The notes: generated from the letters alone by a model not told the origin. A stretch of DNA of 64,000 nt from Candidatus Opimibacter iunctus (GCA_016716665.1 JADJVH010000014.1:41001-105000), one strand, 5' to 3'; counted from the stretch's first letter, positions 1 to 9,721 are shown. Made by a program: numbers and translations.

Positions 1-2
1 AC

Positions 3-3000
3 TACTGTGAAATATTTGTCGGTTACTGGGATGAAAAGCTGTATGATGCCAATTGCCGTGGATCGTATTCTATCCTCCGTCATTGGTTGATCCAGGATGA
101 GTGCCTGCCATTGGTTGAAGGCATGAATCCGCTGCGCCACATCCAGAACATCCTGGTCAAGGACAATGTAGATCCAGTCATCGCATGTCCACAGGATATG
201 ATCGTGAGTGCTGTGAGTAATTGTGAAGCAGATGTCAGCTTGCCGGTTCCTCACTATGGTGATCTGTGCTCAGATATAGCCACTTTCTCTATCCAGACCA
301 GTGCAGGTTCCCTGTTACATTTTGGTGGAAATAACTATGTATTGGCCAATCTGCCTATCGGAACACACACCGTAAGGTATAAGGTGGCAGATAATTGTAA
401 AAATACAGTGACTTGTGAGTTCCATATCACCGTCATCGATGATGTCATACCGGTGGCTATATGTGATGAACATACTATAGTAACCCTTACGAATGACGGT
501 CCTAACGGAGTAACGCTCGTGCCAGCATCTGTCTTTGATGATGGTAGCTGGGATAATTGCGGACCTGTGACCTTCAGAGTACGTCGCATGGATAGTTGTA
601 TTGATTTCGACTGGACTACCGAAGGTGCATGCGTGGATGATAATCCAGGCGGTATACCACCGGTCAATAGTCGTGACCGTGGAACTGTACACCGCGAATG
701 TGCTGTATTCTCATGTTGTGACGTTGGTAACGGTCCTGTGATGGTCGAACTCGAAGTCACGGATATCCATGGCAATGTCAATACCTGCATGGTTGAAGTA
801 GAGGTCCAGGACAAACTGTCTCCATTCGTGGAGTGTCCTCCTGATATTATCATCAGCTGTGACTATTGGTTTAATGTCCAGGAAGGCACCTTTGTAGATG
901 CTGATGGCAACCATAATGGTAACCTCGATGAAGATCCGCTCAGTCCGATCTTTGGAAACCTGTATGATGCATTTGCCTACAATGATGATGAAAGTGTGCG
1001 TGGCAATGTCATCATCAACGATCCGGGCAATGAGCAGTATAACCAACCGCATTTCTGGGGTATCGAGGGATGGGCTGATGACAACTGCGAAGTGAACCTC
1101 CAGGTTCGTGTAAGGGTCATCGATGATTGCAGTGGAAATGAGTTACCATCCAATGCGCCTCCGGGAGCAGTAAGGCTCATCGAACGCAGATTTAGTGCGC
1201 TTGATGGCAATGAAGGTGTTGCACCAGGTACTTGTACACAACGTATATGGGTGGTCAATTACGATCCATTCTATATCACAGACAATACCTGCAACAACAG
1301 CAATGCCCAGGATGGGGTGATCTGGCCATGTGATGTACTCATTACAACATGTCCTGATGATCCGACTGGTACAGGTGAGCCTACCATCCTCAATGATGGT
1401 TGCAGCCTGATCGGTGTGACTTTTGACGATCAACGCTTTGACTTTGTAGATGGCGCTTGCTTCAAGATTCTCCGTACATGGAAAGTCATTGACTGGTGCC
1501 AATACAATCCACAGACCGGTGCAGGCCAGTGGGCATATACACAGGTGATTAAGGTACATGATCAGGATGGTCCTCAGTTTGTAGCACCATGCGAGACCCA
1601 GGTATTGTGTGTAGCTGATCCAGGTGTAACATTGCCGGACAACAACCAGGCATTCCTTGGGGAAGACAATCCGTTGTCATCAAGTTGTAGCGTACACCTC
1701 AACCTGTCAAGGACAGTACATGAGACATGCAGTGATATTGTCAATTATGATGTCAAGATCTATCCGTTCAACGGAACAGATTATATATTGGTCAAGTCGA
1801 CCAGTACGGCTGTGGTGGATGAAAACAATGATGCGGTATTGAGTTTTGATACCCGTCAAAGCAATATTCCATCTATACGCCTCAATGGACTTCCATACAA
1901 CAGTCAGTTCTGTGGTGATTATCACAGGATCCTGTGGAGTGTAGAAGATGGTTGCGGTAACTGGACAACATGTGAATACCTGATCCGACTTGAAGATTGC
2001 AAACAACCAAGCCCTGTATGTATCAATGGCTTGAGCACTGTAGTCATGCCAATCGGTGGACAAGTGACGGTTTGGGCTAAGGATTTCAATGCATCCAGCT
2101 TTGATGACTGCACCCCTGCTGAAAACCTGCTTTACAGCTTCAGCGGAGATACCTATCAGCCAAGCCACACCTACACTTGTGACAATGTACCTGCTTTTGG
2201 GGCTCAGCTATCTGTCGATGTATGGGTGGCAGATGCCGGAGTGGATCATAACTGTAACGGACAGATAGAGTGGAGTGAACGCAATAAAGATCATTGCACC
2301 ACGACTATTGTCATCACAGATAACATCGGAATTTGTCCTGGCAGTGGCAGCATACTTGCTGGTGAAATCCTGACACCGCATACCCAGGCAGTGGAGCTGG
2401 TCAACGTATTCCTGAGCAATCCGGATTATGTATTCCCATCCTTTGTCACGATACATGACGGTAAGTTCAAGTTTGCTTCAGTGCCATTGAATGAATCATA
2501 TACCATCACTCCGGCGAGGAATGATAATCACAAGAACGGGGTGAGTACGCTGGACCTTGTCAAGATCCAGAAGCACCTGCTTGGTTTAGAGACATTCAGC
2601 AGCCCTTATCAGTACATTGCGGCAGATGCTAACAACAATCAGCAGGTAAACGCAATTGACCTGATCGAGATCCGGAAACTGATCCTCGGCATATATACAG
2701 CCTTCCCGCAAAACCAAAGCTGGAGGTTTGTCGAAACCAGTTCTGGTCTAACATTGGCCAACCCATGGGAGCACACCGAAGTCATCAACATCGCTGACCT
2801 GGCAACAGACAGCATGATGCACAATGATTTTGTCGCGGTCAAGGTGGGTGACGTGAACAATACGGCCAAGGCTAATGCGGCACAGGTTCTGCCAAGGGAT
2901 GGACAGCGTGTGATGTATGTCTATGCAACTGAAGTCGGTGACCAGGAAGCAGATGAAATTGTAAAACTCAATTTTGCTATACCGGAAGATCTGGAAGGAT

Positions 3001-3575
3001 TCCAATGGACATTTGAAACTGAAGGTCTGGAGTATATCGGAATGGAAAGCACTACCATGAACCTGGATGACTCCAATATCGGATTGTTGCAGGAAGGAGT
3101 GATCACCATGAGTTGGAATGATGCATCTGGCAGCCAGGTTTCATCTGCTGAGCACCAGGGTCAGTCCTTTAATCTTGTCTTCCATAGGAAACAAGGTGGA
3201 AACCTCCGGGAGATGATACGGATGACCAGTCATGTGACGGCAGCTGAAGGATACACCAGATCAGGTGAGATCATTGAGCCTCAGTTACATTTCGGAACAG
3301 CTGAATCACCACTTGAGTTTGCATTGTATCAGAATGAGCCAAACCCATGGAATGGTACAACCCTAGTCAGGTTTGACCTTCCGGAAGAAGGATTAGTGAA
3401 ATTTACGGTCTTTGATGCGTCCGGAAAGGTAGTTGTCCTGAAGGAGGCATTCTACAAACCCGGGCCACACAGTGTTGTGATCAACAACAAGGAGATCAAC
3501 ACAAATGGTGTCTTCTACTACAGGGTGGACTGCGGACAGTATAGTGCGACCAAGAAGATGGTCAGAATCCATTAA
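3..3575 (+). CDS. Giant T9SS-secreted protein with HYR-like repeats and dockerin-like segment (5' end missing)
   Basis: The frame is open to the left edge of the window, so the true start lies outside; 1190 residues are visible. At least four Cys-containing units resemble HYR/Ig-like repeats, each with a strand such as FHITVIDD or VEVEVQDK followed by P..xC. Near residues 845-900 two EF-hand-like helices (STLDLVKIQKHLLG and NAIDLIEIRKLILG, with DANNN between) form a dockerin-like segment. The last ~90 residues are a type A T9SS sorting domain (LYQNEPNPWNG through KKMVRIH). The protein should be exported to the cell surface or medium by the type IX system. Its substrate is unknown; adhesion or matrix function is only an inference. 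A strong hairpin terminator follows, so it is the last gene of its transcript. Confidence 0.85.
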   Translation, partial: YCEIFVGYWDEKLYDANCRGSYSILRHWLIQDECLPLVEGMNPLRHIQNILVKDNVDPVIACPQDMIVSAVSNCEADVSLPVPHYGDLCSDIATFSIQTSAGSLLHFGGNNYVLANLPIGTHTVRYKVADNCKNTVTCEFHITVIDDVIPVAICDEHTIVTLTNDGPNGVTLVPASVFDDGSWDNCGPVTFRVRRMDSCIDFDWTTEGACVDDNPGGIPPVNSRDRGTVHRECAVFSCCDVGNGPVMVELEVTDIHGNVNTCMVEVEVQDKLSPFVECPPDIIISCDYWFNVQEGTFVDADGNHNGNLDEDPLSPIFGNLYDAFAYNDDESVRGNVIINDPGNEQYNQPHFWGIEGWADDNCEVNLQVRVRVIDDCSGNELPSNAPPGAVRLIERRFSALDGNEGVAPGTCTQRIWVVNYDPFYITDNTCNNSNAQDGVIWPCDVLITTCPDDPTGTGEPTILNDGCSLIGVTFDDQRFDFVDGACFKILRTWKVIDWCQYNPQTGAGQWAYTQVIKVHDQDGPQFVAPCETQVLCVADPGVTLPDNNQAFLGEDNPLSSSCSVHLNLSRTVHETCSDIVNYDVKIYPFNGTDYILVKSTSTAVVDENNDAVLSFDTRQSNIPSIRLNGLPYNSQFCGDYHRILWSVEDGCGNWTTCEYLIRLEDCKQPSPVCINGLSTVVMPIGGQVTVWAKDFNASSFDDCTPAENLLYSFSGDTYQPSHTYTCDNVPAFGAQLSVDVWVADAGVDHNCNGQIEWSERNKDHCTTTIVITDNIGICPGSGSILAGEILTPHTQAVELVNVFLSNPDYVFPSFVTIHDGKFKFASVPLNESYTITPARNDNHKNGVSTLDLVKIQKHLLGLETFSSPYQYIAADANNNQQVNAIDLIEIRKLILGIYTAFPQNQSWRFVETSSGLTLANPWEHTEVINIADLATDSMMHNDFVAVKVGDVNNTAKANAAQVLPRDGQRVMYVYATEVGDQEADEIVKLNFAIPEDLEGFQWTFETEGLEYIGMESTTMNLDDSNIGLLQEGVITMSWNDASGSQVSSAEHQGQSFNLVFHRKQGGNLREMIRMTSHVTAAEGYTRSGEIIEPQLHFGTAESPLEFALYQNEPNPWNGTTLVRFDLPEEGLVKFTVFDASGKVVVLKEAFYKPGPHSVVINNKEINTNGVFYYRVDCGQYSATKKMVRIH

Positions 3576-3605
3576 TCCAAAAACGCTTAAATAGTATTTA
3601 GTTGG

Positions 3606-3637
3606 AAGCCCCTGCCCTATGGCAGGGGCTTCTTTTT
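3606..3637 (+). terminator. Rho-independent terminator
   Basis: Perfect 11-bp stem AAGCCCCTGCC / GGCAGGGGCTT with a 4-nt CTAT loop, followed by CTTTTT. It begins 30 nt after the stop codon of the giant T9SS protein. Confidence 0.9.
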
Positions 3638-3663
3638 GGGTTGTAAAAGAATAGGGTAATTAG

Positions 3664-3695
3664 TTGAAAGTTGGAGCGGATTAGAATTACCTTTG
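3664..3695 (+). promoter_or_regulatory. Bacteroidota-type promoter of the wecA-like gene
   Basis: TTG at 3664-3666 and TACCTTTG at 3688-3695 are 21 nt apart, matching the -33 / -7 (TAnnTTTG) pattern. Transcription would begin just before the ATG at 3704, giving a very short leader. This excludes a start at the upstream TTG at 3671. Confidence 0.55.
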
Positions 3696-3703
3696 AGGAG
3701 TTT

Positions 3704-4768
3704 ATGTATGACATCATACTGAGTTTTATCACCGCCTTTCTGCTCGTCTTCCTTGCGATACCCAGTATCATCAATATCGCCAAGGTTAAGCATCTCTATG
3801 ATGTGCCTGATCATCGAAGTCACATGATGAGGTTGTCCCGCTTGGCGGGGTAGCCATTTTCGCCGGCGTTATCTTTAGTATTATCCTCTGGACCCCATTT
3901 GATGTTTTTGGGGATCTGCAGTATATCCTGTGCTCCTTTATCATCATCTTCCTGATCGGCGCCAAGGATGATATCCTACCGATGTCGCCATACCGTAAAT
4001 TGCTGGGGCAGATATTTGCCTGCTTTATATTGGTCTTTAAAGCACAGGTCAGGCTGACCAGTCTGTATGGCATTTTTGGTGTGTACACTATGCCGGAGAT
4101 TGCCTCTATCCTTTTGTCTATGTTTACCATCCTGGTGATCATCAACGCCTTTAATCTCATTGACGGTATAAATGGACTGACCGGGAGCCTGGCCACGCTG
4201 ATCTCTATTACCCTGGGTACCTGGTTTTTCCTGGTAGACCGTACCGACCTGGCCATTATTGCTTTCTCCCCTTGCTGGTGCGACCATTGCCTTCTTAAGG
4301 TATAATATCACCCCGGCCCGTATTTTTATGGGAGACACCGGATCGATGCTTATTGGCTTGATCTCAGCGATACTGGTGATCGAATTTATTGAAATCCATG
4401 CGGAAATCCAGGGATCACCCTATGCCTTCAGGGCTGTTCCGGCTGTTGCCGTGGGCATTCTCATCCTGCCCCTCTTTGATACGCTCAGGGTCTTTGTGGT
4501 CCGAATTTTCAAAGGTAAGTCACCGCTCCATCCTGACAGGAGCCATATCCATCACTTACTGCTGGATGCCGGATTGTCGCATATGCAGGCCACTACGGTT
4601 TTGCTCATTGTCAACCTGGCCTTTATCTTCTTTGTAGTCTCTTTCCAGGACCTGGGTAACCTGAAGCTATTGATCATCATCCTGATGATGGCATCGTTGC
4701 TCACGTTTATTCCGGCCTATATCACAAGATATAAGAAGCGCGCTTCGGTGCATCAAGAGGGGAGTTAA
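3704..4768 (+). CDS. WecA/TagO-family undecaprenyl-phosphate sugar-1-phosphate transferase, frame broken twice
   Basis: Members of this family transfer a sugar-1-phosphate (usually GlcNAc-1-P) to undecaprenyl phosphate at the inner membrane, the first step of cell-surface glycan synthesis. Visible motifs are NAFNLIDGINGL, ARIFMGDTGSM and HPDRSHIHHLLLDAG, with many hydrophobic segments. Two frameshifts break it. Near 3819-3826 one missing T (AGTCAC for AGTTCAC) would restore the RSSHDEVVP motif. At 4266-4271 an extra C in a CCCC run would, if removed, rejoin FSLAGATIAF. Corrected, the protein has about 354 residues, normal for the family. The start is ATG 3704, downstream of the promoter. Exact sugar specificity cannot be told; a real pseudogene is less likely than sequence error. 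Confidence 0.85.
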
Positions 4769-4814
4769 GTGAAAAGTGAAGAGTGAAGAATGAAAAGTGA
4801 AGAGTGAAAAGTGA
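4767..4814. repeat. Degenerate tandem array, word family A (GTGAAAA/GTGAAGA)
   Basis: About six units of 7-8 nt reading GTGAAAA, GTGAAGA, GTGAAGA, ATGAAAA and so on. The array starts on the stop codon (TAA 4766-4768) of the wecA-like gene. The same word recurs near 12.3, 17.9, 27.2 and 55.3 kb. Confidence 0.85.
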
Positions 4815-4849
4815 GTTTCACGTTTGTTGTGCGTAGTCGGAACGAACGT

Positions 4850-4884
4850 CTCCATGACTTCTGCATGGAGCCAGGAGGCTCCTG
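4850..4884. repeat. Two adjacent short inverted repeats
   Basis: CTCCATG (4850-4856) pairs with CATGGAG (4864-4870), and CAGGAG (4872-4877) pairs with CTCCTG (4879-4884). They lie in the ~300-nt gap between the convergent wecA-like and desaturase genes. The rest of that gap, up to 5033, shows nothing else I can name. Confidence 0.6.
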
Positions 4885-5033
4885 AAGATGGTTCTCAATT
4901 TGATACAGTTTCCCTATGCCCCTGCAATTCGCAGCCGTACGCTACGAATATCGTTTGCATTATTTAAAAAAAATGGTGGAAACGCTAAATTATACAATCA
5001 TTTGACGTAGCCAAAGCGATCAAATCAGTAAGC

Positions 5034-5068
5034 CTTGCTCCTTGCCTCTTGCTCCTTGCCCCTTGCTA
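5034..5068. repeat. Degenerate tandem array, word family F (TTGCTCC/TTGCCTC)
   Basis: About five units of 7 nt (CTTGCTC, CTTGCCT, CTTGCTC, CTTGCCC, CTTGC). The array runs into the stop codon of the minus-strand desaturase (5066-5068). The complementary form of this word occurs at 40.07 kb and a relative at 41.70 kb. Confidence 0.8.
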
Positions 5069-5803
5069 TTCCACTACTACCTTCCTCAGCTTGATCACCT
5101 TTGTCCAGTCAAGTATTTTGATCACCGGATAGATTGGATCAAATTCATATTTCTTAACTGCGAAATTTGCACGTCCGCCATTCATGTGGTGATTGTTGTG
5201 CAAACCTTCCCCAAGCATGATCAGGTCTACAGGGAAAAGGTTGCGGGAAGTATCCTTTAACTTAAAATTTATATACCCCATAGTGTGAGCAAACCAATTG
5301 ATAATGACACCATGGAATGGACCCATGACCGCATGGATGATGATCAACGGATACAACCACCATGGCGCATCCAGGGCAAAATAAATGAGCACATAGATAG
5401 CAACCCAAAGAAGGCGTATGTATCCATTGGAGGCGAAGCGATCGAAAGGAGCCCAGTCAGGAATTTCTTTCGTAAATGTAGGATCTACCTCAACAGATTT
5501 CTCAAAGATGTGGAGATACGTATTGCGTGTACGCCACATCATGGCAAATAAATTAGCGTCGTATTTTGGGGAGTGTGGATCCAACTCGGTGTCCGCATAC
5601 GCGTGATGCATGCGGTGCATGATGCCATAGGCACGAGGGCTCAAATAGGAGGCACCCTGGAAAACAAAGGATATAACATAGAAAACCTTTTCCACACCTT
5701 TGCTCATCGTAAACATACGATGTGCAGCATACCTGTGGTTAAAAAAAGACTGTGTAAAAAGGGAAAGGTACCAATGTGCACCTAAAACGGCTAAAACCCA
5801 CAT
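5066..5803 (-). CDS. Membrane fatty acid (acyl-CoA type) desaturase
   Basis: An integral membrane di-iron enzyme that introduces a double bond into acyl chains. All three histidine boxes are present: HRYAAHR near the N-terminus, HRMHHAYAD about 40 residues later, and HNNHH near the C-terminus. Four hydrophobic segments are arranged as in delta-9 desaturases. The frame extends upstream to a TTG at 5845, but that codon overlaps a TATCTTTG promoter element. I therefore use ATG 5803 (245 residues), which leaves a short leader. The gene is transcribed divergently from the osmC-like gene and convergently with the wecA-like gene. It probably adjusts membrane fluidity; the substrate is inferred from the family. 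Confidence 0.88.
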   Translation of the reverse strand: MWVLAVLGAHWYLSLFTQSFFNHRYAAHRMFTMSKGVEKVFYVISFVFQGASYLSPRAYGIMHRMHHAYADTELDPHSPKYDANLFAMMWRTRNTYLHIFEKSVEVDPTFTKEIPDWAPFDRFASNGYIRLLWVAIYVLIYFALDAPWWLYPLIIIHAVMGPFHGVIINWFAHTMGYINFKLKDTSRNLFPVDLIMLGEGLHNNHHMNGGRANFAVKKYEFDPIYPVIKILDWTKVIKLRKVVVE

Positions 5804-5842
5804 AAACTGATGATTTTGAACTGATAATGTTATTAAGAGAGG

Positions 5843-5872
5843 CAAAGATATTTGAAAATGACCGATTTCAAA
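5843..5872 (-). promoter_or_regulatory. Promoter of the desaturase gene
   Basis: On the minus strand TTTG (5869-5872), an 18-nt spacer, then TATCTTTG (5843-5850) match the Bacteroidota -33 / -7 consensus. The predicted mRNA start lies about 30 nt upstream of ATG 5803. Confidence 0.65.
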
Positions 5873-5904
5873 GTATTAACTATGCATTTAAAACACGGAG
5901 AAGT

Positions 5905-6341
5905 ATGAAAGTGTTCCTGAAGAGGGTAAACAACAGTGTCCTGTTTGAGGCCACCAATGGCCGGGGACATACCGTCCGCATTGAAGGAAGCAGTGACATC
6001 GGGGGACAGGATTCCGCACCTTCACCGACCGAGTTGCTCCTCATGAGCCAGGCCGGCTGCACGGCTATAGATGTGGTCGAATTGTTGAAAAAAATGAGGC
6101 AGCCCTCCAGCATCTGGAAATCGAGACAGAAGGCCACCGGGCTCAGGACCAGGTGCCAAAAATATTTAAACACATTCACCTGCACTACAAATTATATGGA
6201 GATGTGCAGCCGGAGAAGGCAGAGAAGGCGATTTCGATGTCGATCGAAAAATATTGCACTATCAGCAAGATGATTGATGGCGTGGCAAAACTTACACACA
6301 GTTTTGAAGTGATCAAACCTGATATGCCCCTGTCACTATAG
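5905..6341 (+). CDS. OsmC/Ohr-family protein, frame broken at a poly-A run
   Basis: OsmC-family proteins are small cytoplasmic thiol peroxidases or related stress proteins. The N-terminal half (MKVFLKRVNNS through SQAGCTAIDVVELLKK) carries the first conserved Cys; the second half (HLEIETEGHRAQ, then IEKYCTISKM) carries the second. The halves are in different frames. The A7 run at 6088-6094 appears to lack one A, and restoring it gives LLKKKNEAALQHLE and a 145-residue protein of normal length. The start is ATG 5905, preceded by CGGAGAAG. Its partner reductant and substrate cannot be inferred. Confidence 0.82.
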
Positions 6342-6351
6342 CAGTTGATAT

Positions 6352-6746
6352 TTATTGCAGGACAAATTTTACAGGAAGAGTAAACATCGCTTTCACAGGC
6401 TCTCCATTGGTTTTGCCCGGTGTCCATCTGTGAGCAATATTCATCTCTTTAATCACCCGTATTGCTTCTTCATCACAACCTGAACCAATGCCGCTGACAA
6501 CAAGAAAATCGGAAAGAACCCCATTTTCATCTACCATAAACTCAACGGAAACAGTTCCGGAAACACCGTTTTTTCTTGCTTCTGCAGGATATTTGATATT
6601 GGAATAGATATACTTGTATAAGGATTGTGTCCCTCCCGGAAAAACCGGCATTACCTCGGGCTTTGGAGGTAATTTTTTCAGTTGAGCGTATCCCTCTGCC
6701 GGACCTATTAGTAGCAGCAGGAAAATAAAAGATATCCTTTATTCAT
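6352..6746 (-). CDS. Small exported TonB C-terminal-domain protein, signal peptide out of frame
   Basis: The in-frame part from 6651 is a complete TonB C-terminal domain (MPVFPGGTQSLYKYI, YPAEARKNGVSG, DEEAIRVIKEM, WTPGKTNGEPV). Upstream, ATG 6746 opens MNKGYLLF in another frame. One missing base in the T-runs on the coding strand (6722-6730) separates it from a hydrophobic LLLLIGPAEGYAQ segment. The corrected product is about 131 residues with a cleavable signal peptide directly before the TonB-C domain. Such stand-alone domains are frequent in Bacteroidota; a role in periplasmic protein contacts rather than energy transduction is an inference. The convergent osmC-like gene ends 10 nt away. 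Confidence 0.8.
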
Positions 6747-6760
6747 TTTTAGAGGTTTTT

Positions 6761-6768
6761 CAAAAATA
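6761..6768 (-). promoter_or_regulatory. Candidate -7 element of the TonB-C gene
   Basis: TATTTTTG on the minus strand matches TAnnTTTG and lies 14 nt upstream of ATG 6746. I see no good -33 TTTG at the usual distance. Confidence 0.35.
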
Positions 6769-6887
6769 GTTGACTAAATCTCCAATGCCAGATGCCTGGA
6801 TGCCACGACACAGGGTGAGCGCATCTAATGCCCTGAGTTTTGTAGTTTTGAACCAATAATGACAAGGCACTAAAGGTACAATATATC

Positions 6888-7775
6888 ATGAAGAGAAGAT
6901 CTTTCGTCCAGTCAGGAAGTCTCGCGGTTACTTTTTCTGCCTTTGCCCCTTTGATAAAGATGATCAATCCCGTTGAATATCAAATAAAACTCCTCCGCCG
7001 CAATGTTGGCATCTTTAACGAAAAGGGAGGCACTATCGGATGGCTCATCCAGCCCGATGGAATCGTCGTCGTGGATACGCAGTGGAAGGAACAATCAGAG
7101 CACCTCCTGGCTGAAATCAGGAAGAAGGACGATGGCCCGGTCCAGTTGCTGATCAATACACATCATCACGGTGACCACACATCGGGAAATATTGCCTACA
7201 AAGGCATTGCAAAGCACATCCTTGCGCATGCTAATTCAAAAGCCAACCAGGAGGCAGTGGCGAAGAAGAATAATAATACAGCTGAGCAACTCTTCCCGGA
7301 TATGACCTACACAGATCGCTGGCAGCAATCTATCGGTGATGAGACAATTGATATCCAGTATCTCGGGCCTGCACACACCAACGGGGACAGTATCATTCAT
7401 TTTCAGAATGCCAACATCGTCCATTGCGGCGACCTTGTGTTTAACCGGCGGTATCCGTATATAGATAAGACGACAGGGGCCTCCATCGAAAACTGGATCG
7501 AAATCCTGCAGCAACTGCAATCCTATTTTGACAATGAGGCTATTTTTATTTTCGGTCACGCTCGTGAAGGGTATGAGACGTCAGGAAATAAAAGTGATCT
7601 CGCTGCTTTCGCTGATTATCTTACAGCCTTGCTGGAATTCGTATCATCCGAAATCAGGAGCGGTAAATCCAAAGACCAGATCCTATTGGCAAAGGAAATC
7701 CCAGGAGCACCGCATTGGACCGGAGAGGGGATAGAGCGTAGCCTCAATGCAGCCCTTGAAGAGCTAGGATTGTAA
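6888..7775 (+). CDS. Exported metallo-beta-lactamase-fold hydrolase
   Basis: A 295-residue MBL-fold hydrolase. Zinc ligands are visible as THHHGDH near residue 92, the His in GPAHTNGD near 164, the Asp in HCGDLVF near 180 and FGHA near 225. The N-terminus MKRRSFVQSGSLAVTFSAFAP has a twin-arginine-like motif and a hydrophobic stretch, suggesting Tat export. The layout resembles cyclase/glyoxalase-like and subclass B-like MBL proteins; no substrate can be assigned. The stop codon lies at the first unit of a large word-B array. The gene stands alone between the divergent tonB-C gene and the ROK gene. Confidence 0.8.
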   Translation: MKRRSFVQSGSLAVTFSAFAPLIKMINPVEYQIKLLRRNVGIFNEKGGTIGWLIQPDGIVVVDTQWKEQSEHLLAEIRKKDDGPVQLLINTHHHGDHTSGNIAYKGIAKHILAHANSKANQEAVAKKNNNTAEQLFPDMTYTDRWQQSIGDETIDIQYLGPAHTNGDSIIHFQNANIVHCGDLVFNRRYPYIDKTTGASIENWIEILQQLQSYFDNEAIFIFGHAREGYETSGNKSDLAAFADYLTALLEFVSSEIRSGKSKDQILLAKEIPGAPHWTGEGIERSLNAALEELGL

Positions 7776-8131
7776 GAGGGTAAGACAGTGAGAAAGTAAG
7801 AGGTGTGGGCCAGAGAGTATTGTAAGATTGTAAGACAGTAAGACAGTGAGAGGTGTGAGCATGAGTGAGGGAGTGAATTTTTGACGAGATTGTTGCAGAA
7901 AAAAGATAAATCAATGAAGCACTCATAACATCACTATATGCACATCAACACCCATTCCACACACCTCTTACGGTCTTACCGTCTCACTGTCTTACAACAA
8001 CCTAGATACTTACACCCACACACTACACTCACACGTCTTACTTTCTCACTTTCTCACTTTCTCACACCCACCGGGACACCCACGAGCTACACTCACACCT
8101 CTTACTTTCTCACGGTCTCACTGTCTTACAC
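7774..8131. repeat. Large inverted pair of word-B arrays (GTAAGACAGTGAGA type)
   Basis: The left part (7774-7876) repeats GTAAGACA/GTGAGAAA-type 8-mers; the right part (about 7965-8131) is the complementary TCTTAC/TCTCAC form, also with GTGTGGG / CCCACAC-like ends. The MBL stop codon (7773-7775) is inside the first unit and the ROK start codon (8132) follows the last unit directly. This fills the whole 356-nt gap; the unrelated centre (7880-7960) shows nothing else. The word recurs at 25.35 and 40.17 kb. Confidence 0.85.
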
Positions 8132-9024
8132 ATGTTCTGGGGAATTGATCTAGGCGGCACCAAGATAGAAGGGGTGGTCATGACCAGCCGACATCCGGAT
8201 AGCGTGATCGCACGTCATCGCATTGATACAGAAGGGGCGGGCGGATATGAACATGTGATCCTTAGGATAAAATCCCTTGTGGACTACCTGGCCGGGCAGA
8301 CAGGACATAAGCCCGAAGCAATCGGTATCGGAACCCCTGGTACTATTGATCCGCAGACCGGATTGCTCAAGAATAGTAATACTCTTTGCCTTAATCATCA
8401 TCCACTGGACAAGGACCTGGAGCAATTAATTGGTGTAGGAATCGCTATGGCTAATGATGCCAATTGTTTTGCACTTGCAGAATTTCACCTTGGTGTCATT
8501 GCGCGTGATTTTCCGGACGCGAGGGTTGTCTTTGGGGTCATTATGGGCACTGGTGTTGGAGGCGGTGTTGTCATCGATGGCCGGATCATCGGTGGTCGTC
8601 ACGGCATCGGTGGAGAATGGGGCCATATGTTTCTTGATGAGTCAGGTGAAGATTGCTATTGCGGCCGGCATGGTTGCGTGGAAACTATCATATCCGGTAC
8701 GGCATTGCAGCGCTATTACCTGAAGGAGACGGGTCACGGAAAGAAACTCAAAGACATACTTACAGATACTACTGATCCGGTTTCTGCTCAGGTCAGGCAA
8801 AGGTTGATTTTTTTCTTTGGCAAGGCACTGGGACAGATCATCAATGTCCTCGATCCTGACGTGATCATTCTTGGTGGCGGTCTTGGCAATATTGATTTCT
8901 CTATACTGAAGGCAGGGAGGCCGTTTCCAGGAATATTTTCAATCCGGAGCTGACCACGCCAATTGTACGTCCTGCATTGGGAGATAGTGCCGGCGTTTTT
9001 GGCGCAGCGATGTTGATTCAGTAG
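8132..9024 (+). CDS. ROK-family sugar kinase, 3' end out of frame
   Basis: ROK kinases phosphorylate hexoses or N-acetylhexosamines with ATP. The ATP motif GIDLGGTKIEG is at residues 4-14, the catalytic region ANDANCFALAE near 109, GTGVGGGVVIDG near 140 and the zinc site CYCGRHGCVE near 175. After GGGLGNIDF the frame is lost. A missing T at 8896-8898 would restore DFLYTEGREAVSRN and an end at TAG 9022-9024, giving 297 residues, normal for ROK proteins. The start ATG follows directly on the word-B array, so any promoter must lie within or before that array. The gene is 67 nt before the ABC ATPase gene. Sugar specificity is unknown. Confidence 0.85.
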
Positions 9025-9091
9025 GGTATATGACACTGCAGGCATTAAAGGACAGCGGTGTCCTTCCGGTTGCTTATTTTGGAGCCGCATT

Positions 9092-9721
9092 ATGATCAGG
9101 ACTTCCAGTTTAACCTTTGCATATCCGGGACAACCCCCGGTCAGTTTTCCCGATGTCAGTTGTGAAAAGAATGAGCACGCACTCATTTTAGGTCCCTCAG
9201 GTACCGGTAAGACCACTTTACTTCATTTGCTAGGAGGCATTTTATCGCCGGCATCAGGTCAGATTATGATAGGGGATACGCCATTGCATTCATTACGGGG
9301 GCAAAAACTGGACTCCTTCAGGGGGCAACACATCGGCATTATCTTTCAAAAGCCTCATTTTATCAGATCCCTGACAGCACTCGAAAATCTTCTTCTGGCA
9401 CAATCCCTTTCCGGAAATAAATCGGAGAAATCACGCGCGCTCTCCCTGATGGAGCGTCTGGCTATCGGTCGAAATGCATATAAGAAAACCACTGCCATGA
9501 GCATCGGTGAACAGCAACGCCTCGCCATTGCCCGCGCATTGATCAACAATCCTGCAATCATCCTGGCAGACGAGCCATCCTCCGCCCTTGATGACCAGAA
9601 TTGCAGGCAGATGATTGACTTGTTGCTGGAGGTGGCAACAGAAAACAAAGCAAACCTGATCGTCGTCACCCATGACAGCAGGATAAAGGACAGTATTGAT
9701 AAAAAGATCTATCTGGACTAA
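9092..9721 (+). CDS. ABC transporter ATP-binding protein (LolD/MacB-like)
   Basis: A 209-residue nucleotide-binding protein. Walker A GPSGTGKTT is near residue 34, the Q-loop FQKPHF near 88, a slightly altered signature MSIGEQQR near 140, and Walker B AIILADEP near 158 with a switch His in VVTHDS. Its size and sequence fit the LolD/MacB class that pairs with FtsX-type permeases. Exactly such a permease follows 47 nt downstream, so the two form one transporter. GGAG precedes the ATG by 7 nt. It hydrolyses ATP at the inner membrane; the transported substrate is discussed with the permease. Confidence 0.9.
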   Translation: MIRTSSLTFAYPGQPPVSFPDVSCEKNEHALILGPSGTGKTTLLHLLGGILSPASGQIMIGDTPLHSLRGQKLDSFRGQHIGIIFQKPHFIRSLTALENLLLAQSLSGNKSEKSRALSLMERLAIGRNAYKKTTAMSIGEQQRLAIARALINNPAIILADEPSSALDDQNCRQMIDLLLEVATENKANLIVVTHDSRIKDSIDKKIYLD

